Shown piece by piece: positions 13,425-25,504 of a stretch of 64,000 bases of DNA; position 1 is the stretch's first letter; every line of letters starts with the position of its first letter. The translations under genes and the position numbers were made by a program. Source of the stretch: Cerrena zonata (lineage: Eukaryota; Basidiomycota; Agaricomycetes; Polyporales; Cerrenaceae); NCBI GenBank assembly GCA_038087015.1, contig JASBNA010000053.1:186001-250000 (forward strand). Direction: 5' to 3'. The notes beneath the pieces were generated by a model that worked only from the letters and a program-made list of their open reading frames with translations, had not been told where the DNA came from and did no database searches.

Positions 13425-16400
13425 TCAACACAGCAAACTCCCTTCCAACTCCCTTTTGCTTCGACATCGGATCGTTCTCAATACACGTCCATCTCTCGCA
13501 TCGAGCAGCGAAACTAAACACCGCGATCCTCAAGACGTAGATGGGTACATTAGACGTGACGAGTAACTTGCAGAGTTGGGATCATAAAGGACTATTTGGC
13601 CTCCGTCGTGCGATGGCTGGATCACAACAAGTGCAGAGATAATGTACTCGTGTTGATGTCGTTGTACATGTGAGTCGTCCAAGTACGATCGGTTTCATAG
13701 GATACTCACCTACACATCTTCTACTGACTGTTTTCGCTCTCTTCCGAATTCTTTGGCCACTCTCGACTTCAATCTCTTGACTTACTTTTTCCATCTCGTC
13801 CCCAGTCCAAACCGACCTCTGCTGCCACTTCCACTCCCTCTCGATCAACTCCAGTTCTCTTCTCATACTCCTCAGAGCGGTGCGTATCCACGATACCCCC
13901 AGCTCTGCACGTTTTCGTTATCGCAATACCATTCCCAGTGCCATGGTATTGTAAGGACTTCCGAGCTCGTCGGTGGCCGCATATACTCCCATACTCTATC
14001 CTCATCTTACGCTTTTCTCCATCGCTTTGCGGTCTCGATCACAACGACTCAACACGGTATGCTCTCTCATCGTTCCTCGTGCTCTCGTACACCCAGGTCA
14101 ACCAACCAAACCATAGGTATCATGGTGTAGACGGGTACAAAAGCGGAGAATGAGCGAGTTGTAGAGTTGGGAGGGCACAAGAGGGTATTCAAGGTACGTC
14201 TCTCGCTTTCACTTCTTGCTCGTTCGGAAGACCTCGAGCCTGCAGTGGATATCGTAAAAGGTATTTATACTTGTTCCTGCTCTTCCCTTTCTCTCTCTCA
14301 TCTACACCCACAACCGCATGCAAATCCAACAAGGTTGATTGACGGATCTTCGCCCTTTCCGTCATCTTGTCCTACCTAGTGCTCACGGCTTTCGACGTGA
14401 GCTGGAAATCTCGTTTTGGACCATAACACAACGATGACGAGGGGGCTCAATTCACCTATCCATGCCGTTCATCATCGCCTGGCCGTCATCCACTCACGAA
14501 GGGCACTAGCTTTCCATGGCCGAGGCCGCTATCAGACACCACCCCGGCCGATAGGTTCTCTTTACTCATCACATCGACTACTCATACCCTCTGAGACGAC
14601 CTCGCGCAGGTTCCTTGTTGGACAGACATCTTGCTGAGAGCGCAGTGTATCTGCCAGTTCTAACCTGACGGAGAAAATTCTCGCGCTCCTCCGTCTGTGG
14701 TGCTCACTATCGAGACTAGATGTGCTCGATGAGCACGCTCATAACCTGCCACCTTATCCCTTCTCTTCCCTCGCCTCGTCCTCGTATTCGTTGTGCTACC
14801 AAACTACTTTAACAGGCACGAGTAGACAATACATAAATGTTGACATTAAACAAGGAATATCCCATCGTGGACGGGCCATGACGAAACGATGGAGCCGTCA
14901 TCCTCTTGCCGTGAGACCCCGAGCCTGTTCACAAGCCATGTTAGCTGATCGACACGAAAAGCTGGGGTGTACAAGCGGGACAGACCTTAGGGAACAGCTC
15001 ATACGGTACTGTATCTACCCCTATCGGTGCAAGGAAGGGTACGAAGGTTAGATAGGAACCGAGAAATGAAGGGGATACGAACCTGTTTACGCAACACGCG
15101 CAGTGGCTACTGATATGACCCGTCGTCGTCATCGTCGAAGACGACAAAGAGCGCGGTCTCGGCTCCGTTTCTCTTGTCTCGGAATCTTGCTAGTTAGTAT
15201 GATACCGAATAAAATTCTATCAAAATAACAGCGGTGGGCGTGAGTGAGGTAGAAACGACATGAATACAACAAGGAGACTTACGATATGAGTAGCACATTA
15301 AATGATGACTACGGAGCGGGTGCCAGTACCAAAGGATAAGGATGATGGGCATGCCGACGTGTACGACGTGTGGACTCGCATGGGATGCAGACGTGGCTAC
15401 AACGCTAGACCGAAGCAATGGTGAGCACAATACAGCAGTCGACATCTGGATGTGCAACGTACCTCTAGCATATCGAGAACGAGTAAATAGTACGACGAGG
15501 AGACCCAGAAGGGGGAGAGAATCCTTGCAACCTTTATACCCACCCCATTCTCACCTTCTTCGTTTCCTGCCGACCGGACCTTGGTAGGAAGGAAAGCAAA
15601 GAGCCTGGGACAAAAAACCGACTAGCACCAATGTCCGGCACAGAGAAAAACCAGGGTATGACGTTTTATCGTCCTGGCTGTCAGGGTTGGTATCGAACGT
15701 ACGAGTCGGAGTCGGAGATGGCGAGAATGAGATGAGAGCCAAAGACTAGACTGATCTCCAACCGATGTCATGAATGACATTGATTCGACATTCGTCTTGT
15801 CGGTTCTGGGATGAAAATGTGTGTTGTTTGGTTGGGTCTTCGCTGGTGTGCCGAATTGAAAAAGACGATAGGCCGAAAAGAAATTGCCTGGTCATTGATG
15901 GAAAACCCAAGCTCGAAAAAATTAGAACATCCCGGGACATCTAGCCCCGACAGATACGTACAGCACTGTCCATCGGTGGCGAAATAAAAACTAGGACACA
16001 TTTTGTTTGGTGCAACAAATCGTCATGAGCGGGGATCGGTAACGGAAGAGATCATGTATACAAGGAGCCTTCATTTCTAAAAACACCCTGGTAGGATCGT
16101 TCAAGTCACCGAGTATGTGTTGACTCACCTTGCATCCTAGATGTCGAGTGGCGACCGAAAATAAAATTTCCAGCACTAGGCAAGGAGAAGATCGGGTCGC
16201 TTGGATGAGAGTTTGGATTGTTGTTTGCTGCGTTCTCCGGACCCCATTAAAGTAGACCCGGTCGATATACGAACTAGAGGGGAGAAACACGTTATTCAAC
16301 GGTCCACACAACACTCACTAATGGTTATCCCAATCGTAATCTCCTTTATGCTTGCAAATGCGGTGCGTAGAAACTAAGAGTTCCGTCTCGGAATGCCAAG

Positions 16401-17750
16401 TGGGAATTGGGTACGGTCATTCCATCGCGGTAGGAGTACTACCTTCCGATCTTTGAGCGGCACTTAGTATGACATACTCCAAGTTTCTGAGTTGATCGGG
16501 GCGTCTGGACTTTCAAAGATGTTGTTGCCGATGTATGATGCCACTTATAGGACCGATGGAAGACTCTGACAGCCTCTACCAAGAATAAGGAGGAGCGGAA
16601 TGACACCAGGGTTGAAATACTCAACCAATTTCCTGTTTCGGATTGAGTTTGAGTCATGAGTTTGAATCGTGAGTTTGAATCGTAAATGTGACAGGACAAC
16701 CTTGTTCCGTTTGCGTGGCTACGAAACAGCAAGCACGTTCCCCGTAGCATGCTCCGCATGATGTTAAGGGTGTATGGCCTTGCGCCTTGATTGGATTAGA
16801 GTATACCAACTCTCACTTCTTTGTTAATTTCTAAAATCATTATTTGGTAATATTCCCAAGCCCTTTGCATAGATGACGACCCGAGATCGCATATGTTACA
16901 TTTTATGGGTTTTGGTTCGACTTGGCTGCGAGGACTCCTCGCTAGAGAGTAACATGCGCTTTCAAGACATGACGTTATCACACAAAGCCCGTGAAATTGT
17001 CCTAGTGAAAGTAAACCGCTCACCTGAAGTTGATTCAACCGGCTTGTTGTTTCTCTTGTTCACCGCCACTCTATGTCAACCCCAAAGTGTCATTCTATCT
17101 CGCATTTTGTTGTGGAGTCATGTGTCCTCCTCGATAGTGATGCAACCAACTAAAATTTCAACGTTTCTCGCTTTCCCTCAAGACCCCGATTGACACGAAG
17201 CAAGAAATACGTACCAACGGTTTTGACACTGTGATCACGGAGCAGACAAAATGACAAGATGTGATGGAAATACTCACCTGTAAATCAGATCCTCGGCTGT
17301 CATACTTCGCCTCCGGTTTGCTAGGCATCGTTTGTACTTGACATGACATCGGATACTGAGAGAAAGATTTCGAGCGAATGGGAAAATGGACTCGAAAGTG
17401 CAGGAGGATCTGTATATCGTAAGTAGGAACACAAAGGAGAATGTAACTCAAGTAGAATGAGTACATCGACGGCTGTCTATCGTCCGGAACACAGGTAGGT
17501 AAAGTCAATAAATTTCCTTTGCATAGACAACGGACAAACTTACTCTGAATTGTATCTGTGGAAATTCTATCCCACACGTCGTCGACAGATCGTTACCGTC
17601 ACTTCGCCTCCAAGTTGCTAGGTGTTGACGTGACAACGGAGAGTGAGGAAAAGACGTCGAGCCAACAAGATCATGGAAATGCAGGAGGATCGTATATCGT
17701 AAGTAGGAATGTGAAGGAGAGTGTAACTCAAGTAGAATGAGTACATCGAC
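13425..17750 (+). repeat. Tandem ~5 kb unit, copy 2
   Basis: This is the second copy of the unit at 8196-13424, shorter by about 0.9 kb because it lacks one of the internal sub-repeats and some intervening sequence. Its closing block (17568-17735) matches the closing block of copy 1 (13246-13410). A further partial copy of that block sits at 17295-17510, giving a local tandem pair about 275 bp apart. No gene is supported inside. Confidence 0.72.
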
Positions 17751-19598
17751 GGCTGTCTATCATCCGGAACACATGTAGGTCAAGTCAATAAATTTCCTTT
17801 GAGTGGACAATATGCATGCTTACTTTGAATGGTATTGGTATCTCTCGAAACCTATGCGATGCCATGATGGTGTGTAAATGGTATTTTTGAAGGGTAATTC
17901 GACCTCTCAAATCTTCACTGAGTCTCAAAATCGCCAGAGGGAAATTACTAAACCCATTACAGAAAACAAGACTCGCATTTGGAAATAACTCATCCAATTT
18001 TGAGATATATCAGTGCGAAAAATAAAGATTGACATAATTACGTCTGCTATGGTCATGACGAGTGCACGCTAATGTCAAGTCACCCAGACCACCAACGATA
18101 GTCAAATTGAATGATGAGCGCCGCAACTACTCGATAATTTGTGTGAACCCAGTGGCAGTCGATTGCCCGAAAGAAGTAGCAACCTTTGAAGTCTCATAGC
18201 GAAGCTACTGGTAAACCTGAGGGAATTGTGTTGAACCTGGCTCCCTCCCCTAATGAGACTATTGAGACATCTGACGTCGACGGCGTGCCTTCTTAACTCA
18301 TTTGTGCATCGTCGATGGGAAGAAGCCAATAATCGAGAATTGGTGCTTGTGGCAGGTCAGATGCTATCAGTCAATAGTAGCGATTTCCGCAAAAGCATAT
18401 GATTATTGGAAGTCATACTTACCTGTAGAAAACACAAGAGGGTCCGAAGAGCTTATACCCAGAGAACGATATGCTCTGTACTCATATTTCGGGCGAAGTC
18501 AAGATGTCATTGATAGTGGGCACAAGAGTCACCTAGCGAACAAATGCCAGTGTGTCAACATCGAGATGTAATGAAAAGACTCACCTGTACCGTCCGTCTC
18601 GATCTTCCAGTTCTCTGACCAATCTTCGCCTTCGTTCTTGACACCGGGTTTATGGTATTCCGAGGGCCTTAAGTTGATGGTAGTGGACAGTCGAAATGTC
18701 CGAGTCAAGTCAACCTAGTTTCACATTTCAAGAACGTTTGCATTGTTGTGCTTGAGCCATGACAGAAACTCGAAAGATAAACATTAAATCGGAAGGCATA
18801 GAGGTCAAGCGGTCAAGCGGTCCTGGAGATCTCACAACGTGAGAGTAGAAGTATCTGACCTTGACGGTATGCCTTGTGCAAGGCCGTCGTTGGTGTTGCT
18901 CAGTATTCTAGGATCGATAAACACATCTCCATGCTGTTGAAAGATATAAGAAGCAAGACAGAGATCACTAGGGGGGAGTATTTCGAGATGGAACACCTAG
19001 ATCCAGCGGGTAGCTTGAATCGAGATCTCATGCAGGAGTTGGGCCGATTCTCATGAATGTAAATGAAGCTTGTATCTCTTGTTGGGGAACTATGTTCGTG
19101 TGATGAGATTGAAACCGCCTGAAGACAAGGAAAATACATTGTATTTTTGATACACAATGCCGATCTCATGAGAGACTCACCTCAATTGATAAGTCATATT
19201 GGTATCTGAGCCATTGACACCGTAACACAGTGACATCAGCGAACTGAGGGAAACCTGATTTTCCCAGACGACATGTAGAATGGCGCGTGTGCCTTTGACA
19301 AAGCCATATACGGCCCGGCCCCTGATGGCATACCACGAAAGGCACGTCAGGGCACGGATAGCTCAGACTTGCGTATTCTAGTTACGACGGCGCTGCCAAT
19401 GGCATGTAGTCTGTATTTTAAGCTTGACTGCTAACAGAAAATAAGAATGCTTGACCCAAACTTCTGCTCTAGAATCTTTTACGACTAACTCTACTGGAAC
19501 TTGGATTACTAGGACGACATTAAATCCGACCCGGAGTCGGATCTCACTGGCACTGGTGGGCCCGGAGTCATGGGTAGCCCTGCTTCTGTCTAGCCCGA
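17751..19598. other. No gene supported; scattered splice-like sites on the minus strand
   Basis: No long frame is present. On the minus strand GTGAGT-type donor-like steps recur (plus-strand ACTCACCT or ACTTACCT near 17271, 18415, 18576 and 19173). This could be a relic of a multi-exon minus-strand transcript, but I could not join any exons into a protein. Confidence 0.35.
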
Positions 19599-20093
19599 CT
19601 AGTATGGCATAAAACGAGAGCTAGAACGCCTGCTCCTGTTCGTTGCTTGGTACTCGGCCTTCACCTTCAGATGCTCTTCCTCGCCTGATGCACTACGCTT
19701 CACCACTTGACCTCCGCCACTTCCACTACTATCGTCCCTGCCTCCATGTCCATCTCCTTCACCATCTTCATCACCCGAGGTGACTCTCTCTTTTCCCTTG
19801 TCACTATCACCATTGGATACCTCTCCTACCATGACATTCTCCGTTTTACCCCTGTGCGCATTGCTATGGTCTATGGCAAGAATTGCAACACGTTCAGGGA
19901 ATCCCTTGGCCTCCACGAAGACTGTGAAGTCACCATCTTCGCACTCAAAGGCCTCTTGATTATTATAGGTGCACTTCTTCGGGCTTTTGAGCTCCCCGGA
20001 TTGCGGAACAAGGTGACGAGCCGTTTCGGCACCAGTCAGCTCGTCTGCTTCTTCAGTGAGTAAAGCAGCCATGTACATATATGATGCTGCCAT
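19599..20093 (-). CDS. Acidic/Ser-Gly-rich protein, unknown
   Basis: A single open frame of 164 residues runs from ATG 20093 to TAG. The first ~95 residues look globular, with a CTYNNQEAFECEDGDFTVFVE stretch suggesting beta strands and two cysteines. The second half is low complexity: Asp/Glu/Gly/Ser-rich (GDEDGEGDGHGGRDDSSGS), then a basic Ser/Arg tail. I recognise no family. The frame could be a complete small gene or the last exon of a larger one; nothing upstream could be joined convincingly. The antisense frame at 19707-20063 is a shadow of it. Confidence 0.45.
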   Translation of the reverse strand: MAASYMYMAALLTEEADELTGAETARHLVPQSGELKSPKKCTYNNQEAFECEDGDFTVFVEAKGFPERVAILAIDHSNAHRGKTENVMVGEVSNGDSDKGKERVTSGDEDGEGDGHGGRDDSSGSGGGQVVKRSASGEEEHLKVKAEYQATNRSRRSSSRFMPY

Positions 20094-20880
20094 GCCAGCC
20101 CCTTCAGTGACTTTTTATCATATACAATGGTACAAGTAGGGTTCTTAATGCCCATGTTTCATGGGGTAGTTGGGCCCAGTTGGGTTTCTCGATATTCTCA
20201 TAGTATATGGACTGGTGAGCCCCGCTTAACACTGTATGATATGTGCATAGACCATGATTAAGCAGGCCTCTCCTAAAAACAGAGGGCACTCTGAGTGGGC
20301 GCCATAGTGAACGGCTAGATAAGGACAATCAAATATTCTTCATATATGATGGACAGATAGGGCATAATACTAAAGGTGTGAAATGACACGTAACAAATGG
20401 AAGGGCGGGGTATACTAGTATGATAGGTCCTTATTGTATGAAAAGCTGGGGACAATCTGAATACTAAGAAGATCCAAGCGTAATGGGTAGGTGGGGGACT
20501 ACCAGAATGCAATGCTCCAGCAAGCAATATGTTGGCATCTCCGTAAGTTTGTGATATTAAAGAAGAGCGCAATCATATAGCTATTACATCCCAGAACGAA
20601 TAAAGTGCGCTATGGGGACCAAATATCGGATGGTTAATATGAAGACCTCGAGGTGAGCCAAATTTACCCGGCGAGGGTTCCCCAATTTGGGCATCGGTAG
20701 GTATGCATATGATTAATAATACGAGCAGTAGGCTGGGTAGTATGTTACGGAGGAGTATATTGGGGTTACAAATGGACAATTCGGCCGGCCACAGGATGAC
20801 TCACCATCTTCAACCCGATCGGGCGATGGCTCAAGAACATACGAACGCTCCGGAATACCGCGTTAAAAGATATAGGGCCA
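20094..20880. other. No gene supported
   Basis: AT-richer sequence with short ORFs on the minus strand only. I see no motifs and no repeat counterparts. Confidence 0.45.
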
Positions 20881-20884
20881 GTCA

Positions 20885-21250
20885 CCTTCTCGGCTTGAGC
20901 AACATCGCCGGGTCCGACGTCGGCAATGGATAAATGTCCGAAGCTCGTTCTCGGGTTTATTGCCAGTCCCGAATCTCGGGAACTCGTTCTCGGGTTCCAT
21001 GTCGGCAATACATGTCGGCAAAGCGTTAGAAGCTTCAACCTCGGTGCAAAATCTCGGGCACTCTTCATCGGGTACAACGTCGGCGTGAAACATCGGGAGA
21101 GCATCGTGGGGTTCAATATCGGCATCAGATCTCGGGACCGGAATCTCGGATTGGATGTCGGTCTAGAGTCTCGGGAGGGTATCCGGAAGGTTGGATGTCG
21201 GTCCCAAATCTTGAGAGCTCGTTCGTGGGTTCAATGTCGGCACCACATCT
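20885..21250 (+). repeat. TCGGG-rich degenerate minisatellite
   Basis: About eight degenerate units of roughly 40-48 bp follow the pattern AATCTCGGGA, CGTTCTCGGGTT, CATGTCGGC. On the plus strand the array is open (20926-21294) and reads as repeating SRExxxGFxVG-like peptides, but units vary in length and frame-keeping may be chance. The same TCGGG/CCCGA words are dense in the inverted-repeat arms further right. Confidence 0.65.
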
Positions 21251-21477
21251 CACAGAAGAATGCCCATTGTCGGCCTGGGAGCAGCTGTGAGTAGCGCAGC
21301 TCGTAGTACTGGTATCTGGAAGTCAACCTGGTTCAAAGAATTGGAAGGTCATCGACGGGAACAGTGATGGCTCTAAAGATCGGGTACGTATGTGTCAACG
21401 GGACCAGAGCCGGTTCGGAATATCGGGAGGCTACTGTTAATTAAAAGTCGGCCCTGAGTCTCAGAAACACTATAATT

Positions 21478-21915
21478 CTACTTTAAATTGGATAAAAATA
21501 ATAGAATACTTCTGTTTATGAGCAGCCCTAGCCTGAGCCGCCCTTCCAACAGTTTCTCCAACATAAAGTGAGCGAGGGTCTGCACTCCCAGATACCACAT
21601 GACCAGACACAACGTATGTCGCACCTCCGCTGCCGCCGGCATTGTCGGGGAGGAGTCCCCACTGACGAGCAGGGTCAAAGGCTGGCTTACTACGTTTAGG
21701 CCCAGTAGTCAGACCCGATGTTCTGCATACTACGTTAGTTTAATTACAAGGGCTTGACATCAAGTAACACGTACCCCATTGAGAACTCTGGCCGACTTGC
21801 TCGGTTGCGTTTGATGGCATTCAACGTATGGAATTCGCAGACTTCGCTGATACGTTTGTCGCACCAACTGCCACACACTTTACCATCACGTTTCACAGCT
21901 TTACACATCTTATGC
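21478..21915 (-). pseudogene. mcm10: MCM10 zinc-finger fragment
   Basis: Two minus-strand exons encode a piece of the DNA replication initiation factor Mcm10, which binds DNA and the CMG helicase. The first (21775 to about 21915) carries KRDGKVCGSWCDKR, then SEVCEFH and RPEFSMG. A GTACGT...TGCAG intron (21723-21774) joins in frame to TSGL, recreating the conserved RPEFxxGTSG segment. The second exon reads on through VGETVGRAAQARAA and runs out near 21500. The cysteine and histidine positions of the zinc finger are kept. The N-terminal OB-fold and the C-terminus are absent, and the fragment abuts the left end of the mobile region, so I infer a captured or broken copy, not the working gene. Confidence 0.72.
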
Positions 21916-22370
21916 GGCTGCTGGCTTGATACCAGTCAGAATTATCGGGTACTCTCATCGGGCCCCTAATTGCGGATGGACATCGGCTGGTTATTGTCGG
22001 GCGGTGTTCACTCTTCGATAACGTTTGATATATCCGCCCATCTACATCCTAAATATTAGGAGAGTGCCAGTGAAGTACAGCTGCATACATCAATACCACG
22101 CGGAAGATTGGTAACCCAATCGGTGTCTTTCTCAGACGAAAGGTTAGTTCAATGCAAGAAATATTATGCGGTGGAGGAATTAATCTATTATATGATGTAC
22201 AGCTTTACTGGGACAAGAGAAAATACACTATACGGCTTCACTACGACAAGAAAGTGTGTCAAGAATATAGAGTAGATTAGTATGTCACAGAATGTGGGAT
22301 TGTACTATGACGAGAATATAATTAAGATAACAAAACTCTACTGATAACCTCAGAATCGAGAACATCTATC

Positions 22371-23063
22371 CTATACTTCACCCGCATTGTCGTCGAAGGA
22401 GGGACAGAGCTGTTGTATGTAGCTCAACGGGTTGATATAGCTCTCCTCAAGGCGGGAGAGGTCATCTAGGGCAGTCAGCTCCGGCTCAGGGTGGGACTCC
22501 ACGTGGGCCGATACTGGTTCTTCGGAGGTCGGCTCGTCCACAACCTCAGTTCGAAGGCACAAGCAACAGTCACCTAGCGAGGTATGCTCGATATTCCACG
22601 AGCAGAGAAGGCACGTCGGGTAAGATTGACATGTATATTCATGCTCATAATGGCAGCCCCGTCATTGGCTACGAACGATGCAGATTGGGAGTGGGGGCCC
22701 AAGCTGAGCGGTGATTTTCTCGGCCGTATTATTGCATTCACCTCCCCATCTTCATGCTGATGGTCCCAGGTTTGGCGCAATCGCGCCATGTCATAGTTGT
22801 CCCACATCCTCTGTTGCCATACCTATGGATCAAGAAGGTCGATATGCAGAGATTGTTCTAGCTTATCTTGTCCGTCAGTACGTCCTTTGCTTTCTTATCT
22901 CATGAAAATGTCTCTTGCGCAGCCGGAAAATACTCACGTAATCGTCTGGAAGTCGATTTGGCTCAGCGCCAAGCTAATATTCCAGTCAGTATAAGAGTTG
23001 AAATTGGGTACAATAACAATAACGTACGGTCCTGTAGTAGTCTTTACGGTGACTGAAGTTTAT
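22371..23063 (-). pseudogene. Type I J-like/Cys-rich gene, broken copy
   Basis: This is a decayed relative of the genes at 61696-62513 and 58370-59205. The position of the start codon reads ATA instead of ATG (23061-23063). Most of exon 2, intron 2 and the start of exon 3 are deleted between short matching AACCG-like sequences. The donor after the 28-nt exon reads AT instead of GT. A one-base deletion shifts the frame in the last exon (GAGGTGAATGC against GAGGTCGAATGC), a TGA replaces a cysteine codon, and other zinc-site cysteines are changed. The C-terminal end (SRLEESY...NPLS) is still readable. Several lesions are G-to-A on the coding strand. Confidence 0.85.
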
Positions 23064-23864
23064 GAGTGCTGAACGAGTGAGTAGAAGAAGAGAATGAAGT
23101 GTGGTGAAGAATAGAGAACTTAAAGAGTGTCCCCCGATCAACGAGAATCATTACGAGATTGACATCGCTGCGTAAAACGTGTAGATCTAGCGGTGGAGAT
23201 CAACGCGGGTATGTTACCGCTTTTACTTTCAGTACATAGCCACCGCGTGTGAGTCCGTACTAATTAGAATAGAGTTTTGTTGACAGGTATCTCGTTAAGG
23301 TTTTGGTCAAGTAAGCGATTTTGAAATGCAGTGCTAAATAATTCATCAGAGCTGCATATGACCTAGACCACCTAAGCCGCTCTTCTCCTACCGAGTAGCC
23401 CGTGCCTAATTCCTTCGCGTTTGTACTCGAGAGATAGTGTAAGTCTGAGGTGAAGCGAGGTATGAGCCTCACCCCAGAATGGCGTCTAGGTCAGCGCAGT
23501 TGAACTTGAATGGGCGCCTGAAGACAACACCGCGCTTGCCTTTCACCCACTCTGTGCTGGTGGAGTCGTCTCACCAAATATTCGACAAACTCCTTTTTCT
23601 TTTCCCCACCCGCCCGCTACCGATACAATGCATGTATGTAACTCTCCTTTAAATTACTCTGCATCTGGCACCTCACCACTCACACCCTCTACATCATAAC
23701 TTCGCTTCCTGAACCCGAGCCCATAGACCTAGACCAAATGATGCCATAAACCCGTCCTTCATGCCAAAACACACCTAAACAATGCAACCAGCCTAGGTGC
23801 AAAACAGCTCAATATCTCACCCTATCTCCGCCTTCCTACCGATGCACAAGGACCACCCCAGACC

Positions 23865-23872
23865 TATAAAAA
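23865..23872 (+). promoter_or_regulatory. TATA-box-like element
   Basis: TATAAAAA lies about 90 bp upstream of the ATG at 23958, in a C-rich leader. This is a plausible core promoter for that gene. Confidence 0.5.
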
Positions 23873-23957
23873 TCGGGAGCTCCAGAACTTAACACACCAT
23901 CAAACTGCAACCACGAAACCTTCCACACACCGGCCTACCCCCATTCCCTCTACCAAA

Positions 23958-24533
23958 ATGCAGTCTGCCACCTCCAAAAAACCCACCGCACCCACATCCC
24001 CCACCTCACAACCACCCATCCATCTCATTGCAGATGTAACTCAATACAGCATCAACTCAGTAACCAAACCCCACCGCATCCGTCTCGTCAATCTCATCGT
24101 CTCCGACTACACACCACCCATCCCTATCACTCTCGGATCAAAAATCTATCTCAAGATCATTGAAGATAGAGTGTCGCCCACCGACAACGCCTTCCCCCGC
24201 GACTATTATGCTTTTGACGGCTGGGTGCTGGGGACTGCCCGTGCTGGAAAGTCTGACTGTGACTTTATAGTCGTAGGAAAATGGAGGGGCGCCATAGAAA
24301 TCGCCATCCTCACTGCCCAAACATCGTTCATCACTCCCAGTGACCTTCCATCTCTCCAACGTGTTGGAAGCCCCCAGAGCAAATGGGTCTCAGAAGAATG
24401 TCAGCGCACCTTCCTCGAACACCTATCCAGCGACAACACCCGTCTCAGGAACATTGAAACTGCAATCAGAGGCCACCGCAGCAGAGCATGCATGTATGGC
24501 CCCGACTGGTCAAACCTCTTCGGGTTTCCCTGA
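23958..24533 (+). CDS. Intronless 191-residue protein, unknown
   Basis: A single uninterrupted frame runs from ATG 23958 to TGA 24531-24533, preceded by a TATA-like box. The first ~20 residues are Thr/Pro/Ser-rich. The body (about residues 24-130) looks like a compact beta-rich domain: IHLIADVTQYSI, LVNLIVSDYTPP, ITLGSKIYLKIIEDR and CDFIVVGKWRGAIEIAIL. I recognise no family. The gene sits in a segment of the left arm absent from the right arm. Its codons are strongly C-ending and it lacks introns, unlike all its neighbours. This suggests a separate origin such as a local insertion, retrocopy or host gene. GTATG just after the stop may be a 3' UTR intron. Confidence 0.65.
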   Translation: MQSATSKKPTAPTSPTSQPPIHLIADVTQYSINSVTKPHRIRLVNLIVSDYTPPIPITLGSKIYLKIIEDRVSPTDNAFPRDYYAFDGWVLGTARAGKSDCDFIVVGKWRGAIEIAILTAQTSFITPSDLPSLQRVGSPQSKWVSEECQRTFLEHLSSDNTRLRNIETAIRGHRSRACMYGPDWSNLFGFP

Positions 24534-25504
24534 AGGTATGTATCTCTGTCCACTCTAACTCTCTTTCCCCATTGAGGATGCCTGGCTGGTCACCTGAAAC
24601 CCAACCCACCACTCCCTTTTTTGTGCCCTCCCACCCTATCGCATGCTAACAAAACTCCCTCAGGTGATCCACGCTAGCATCGGAAGGTCCCAACGGGCTT
24701 CGCCCGTCTCATCCCTTATGCATCATTCCCTGACTTCTCAGCCTTCTGATGTCCCTTCCTCATTTCTCACACCCATCTTGCATAATTGTAGTATACCTGT
24801 TGAGCTGCTTGTACATTTGTCATAGTCCTTCCTATTGTCCACAATACAACACTCCTTCCTCCCCCCACAGATGAGCCGCTAAAACATAGAAGCTTCACAT
24901 TGCTCCGATTTCTCGGGTTCTCTCGTCAATGACATCAAGTCACCACGTGTGAGTCCATACTGGGTGCACATACCCGGCCCCTAAGTGCATATATTCTTGC
25001 AAGATACACTTCGCTCAGGCTCTAAATTGGTTAAATACCTCTTGCACTGGACTCACAATCTTGGGGGGCCGCTGTCCTGGTCAAAGTCGGCTCTGAATCC
25101 CAGAAATACTATAAGTCGCTTGAAATCGATATCGTAAGCTCCCCACCGAGCTCAAAGTCATGAATCTGTTGGCCATGCTTGATATCGGCCCGTAGAAATC
25201 GGGTGCTTTTTCATCGGGCTTGTAGCCGTACTAAATATAAGACGGTCATATATTCTTGTTATTAGTTTCTCAGGCAGACATCAGTACCATATGGAGGACT
25301 AGTAGGCGAATCACCATAATACCTCGGATAAAAGTCTGGTTCAATACAGCACATGTTATATAGTTTACTATACAAATGTAGAGTGTTACTATGACAAGAA
25401 ATTCTACCTAGAGCCCATAGGAACGGTACGTTACACAATATTAGAATCTCACTATGGCAAGAATGTTGACAAGATAATTAAATATAAGATCTGAAAAATA
25501 TTGC
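24534..25504. other. Intergenic, arm-specific repeats
   Basis: No gene is supported. From about 24890 the sequence is inverted-repeat DNA matching 61190-61320 and 59570-59690, rich in TCGGG/CCCGA words (for example around 25080-25220). Confidence 0.6.

Noticed and set aside
21900..21930. Simple disruption of MCM10 by insertion of the element
   Set aside because: The right flank after 62899 does not contain the missing N-terminal MCM10 sequence on the minus strand, and no target-site duplication could be seen.
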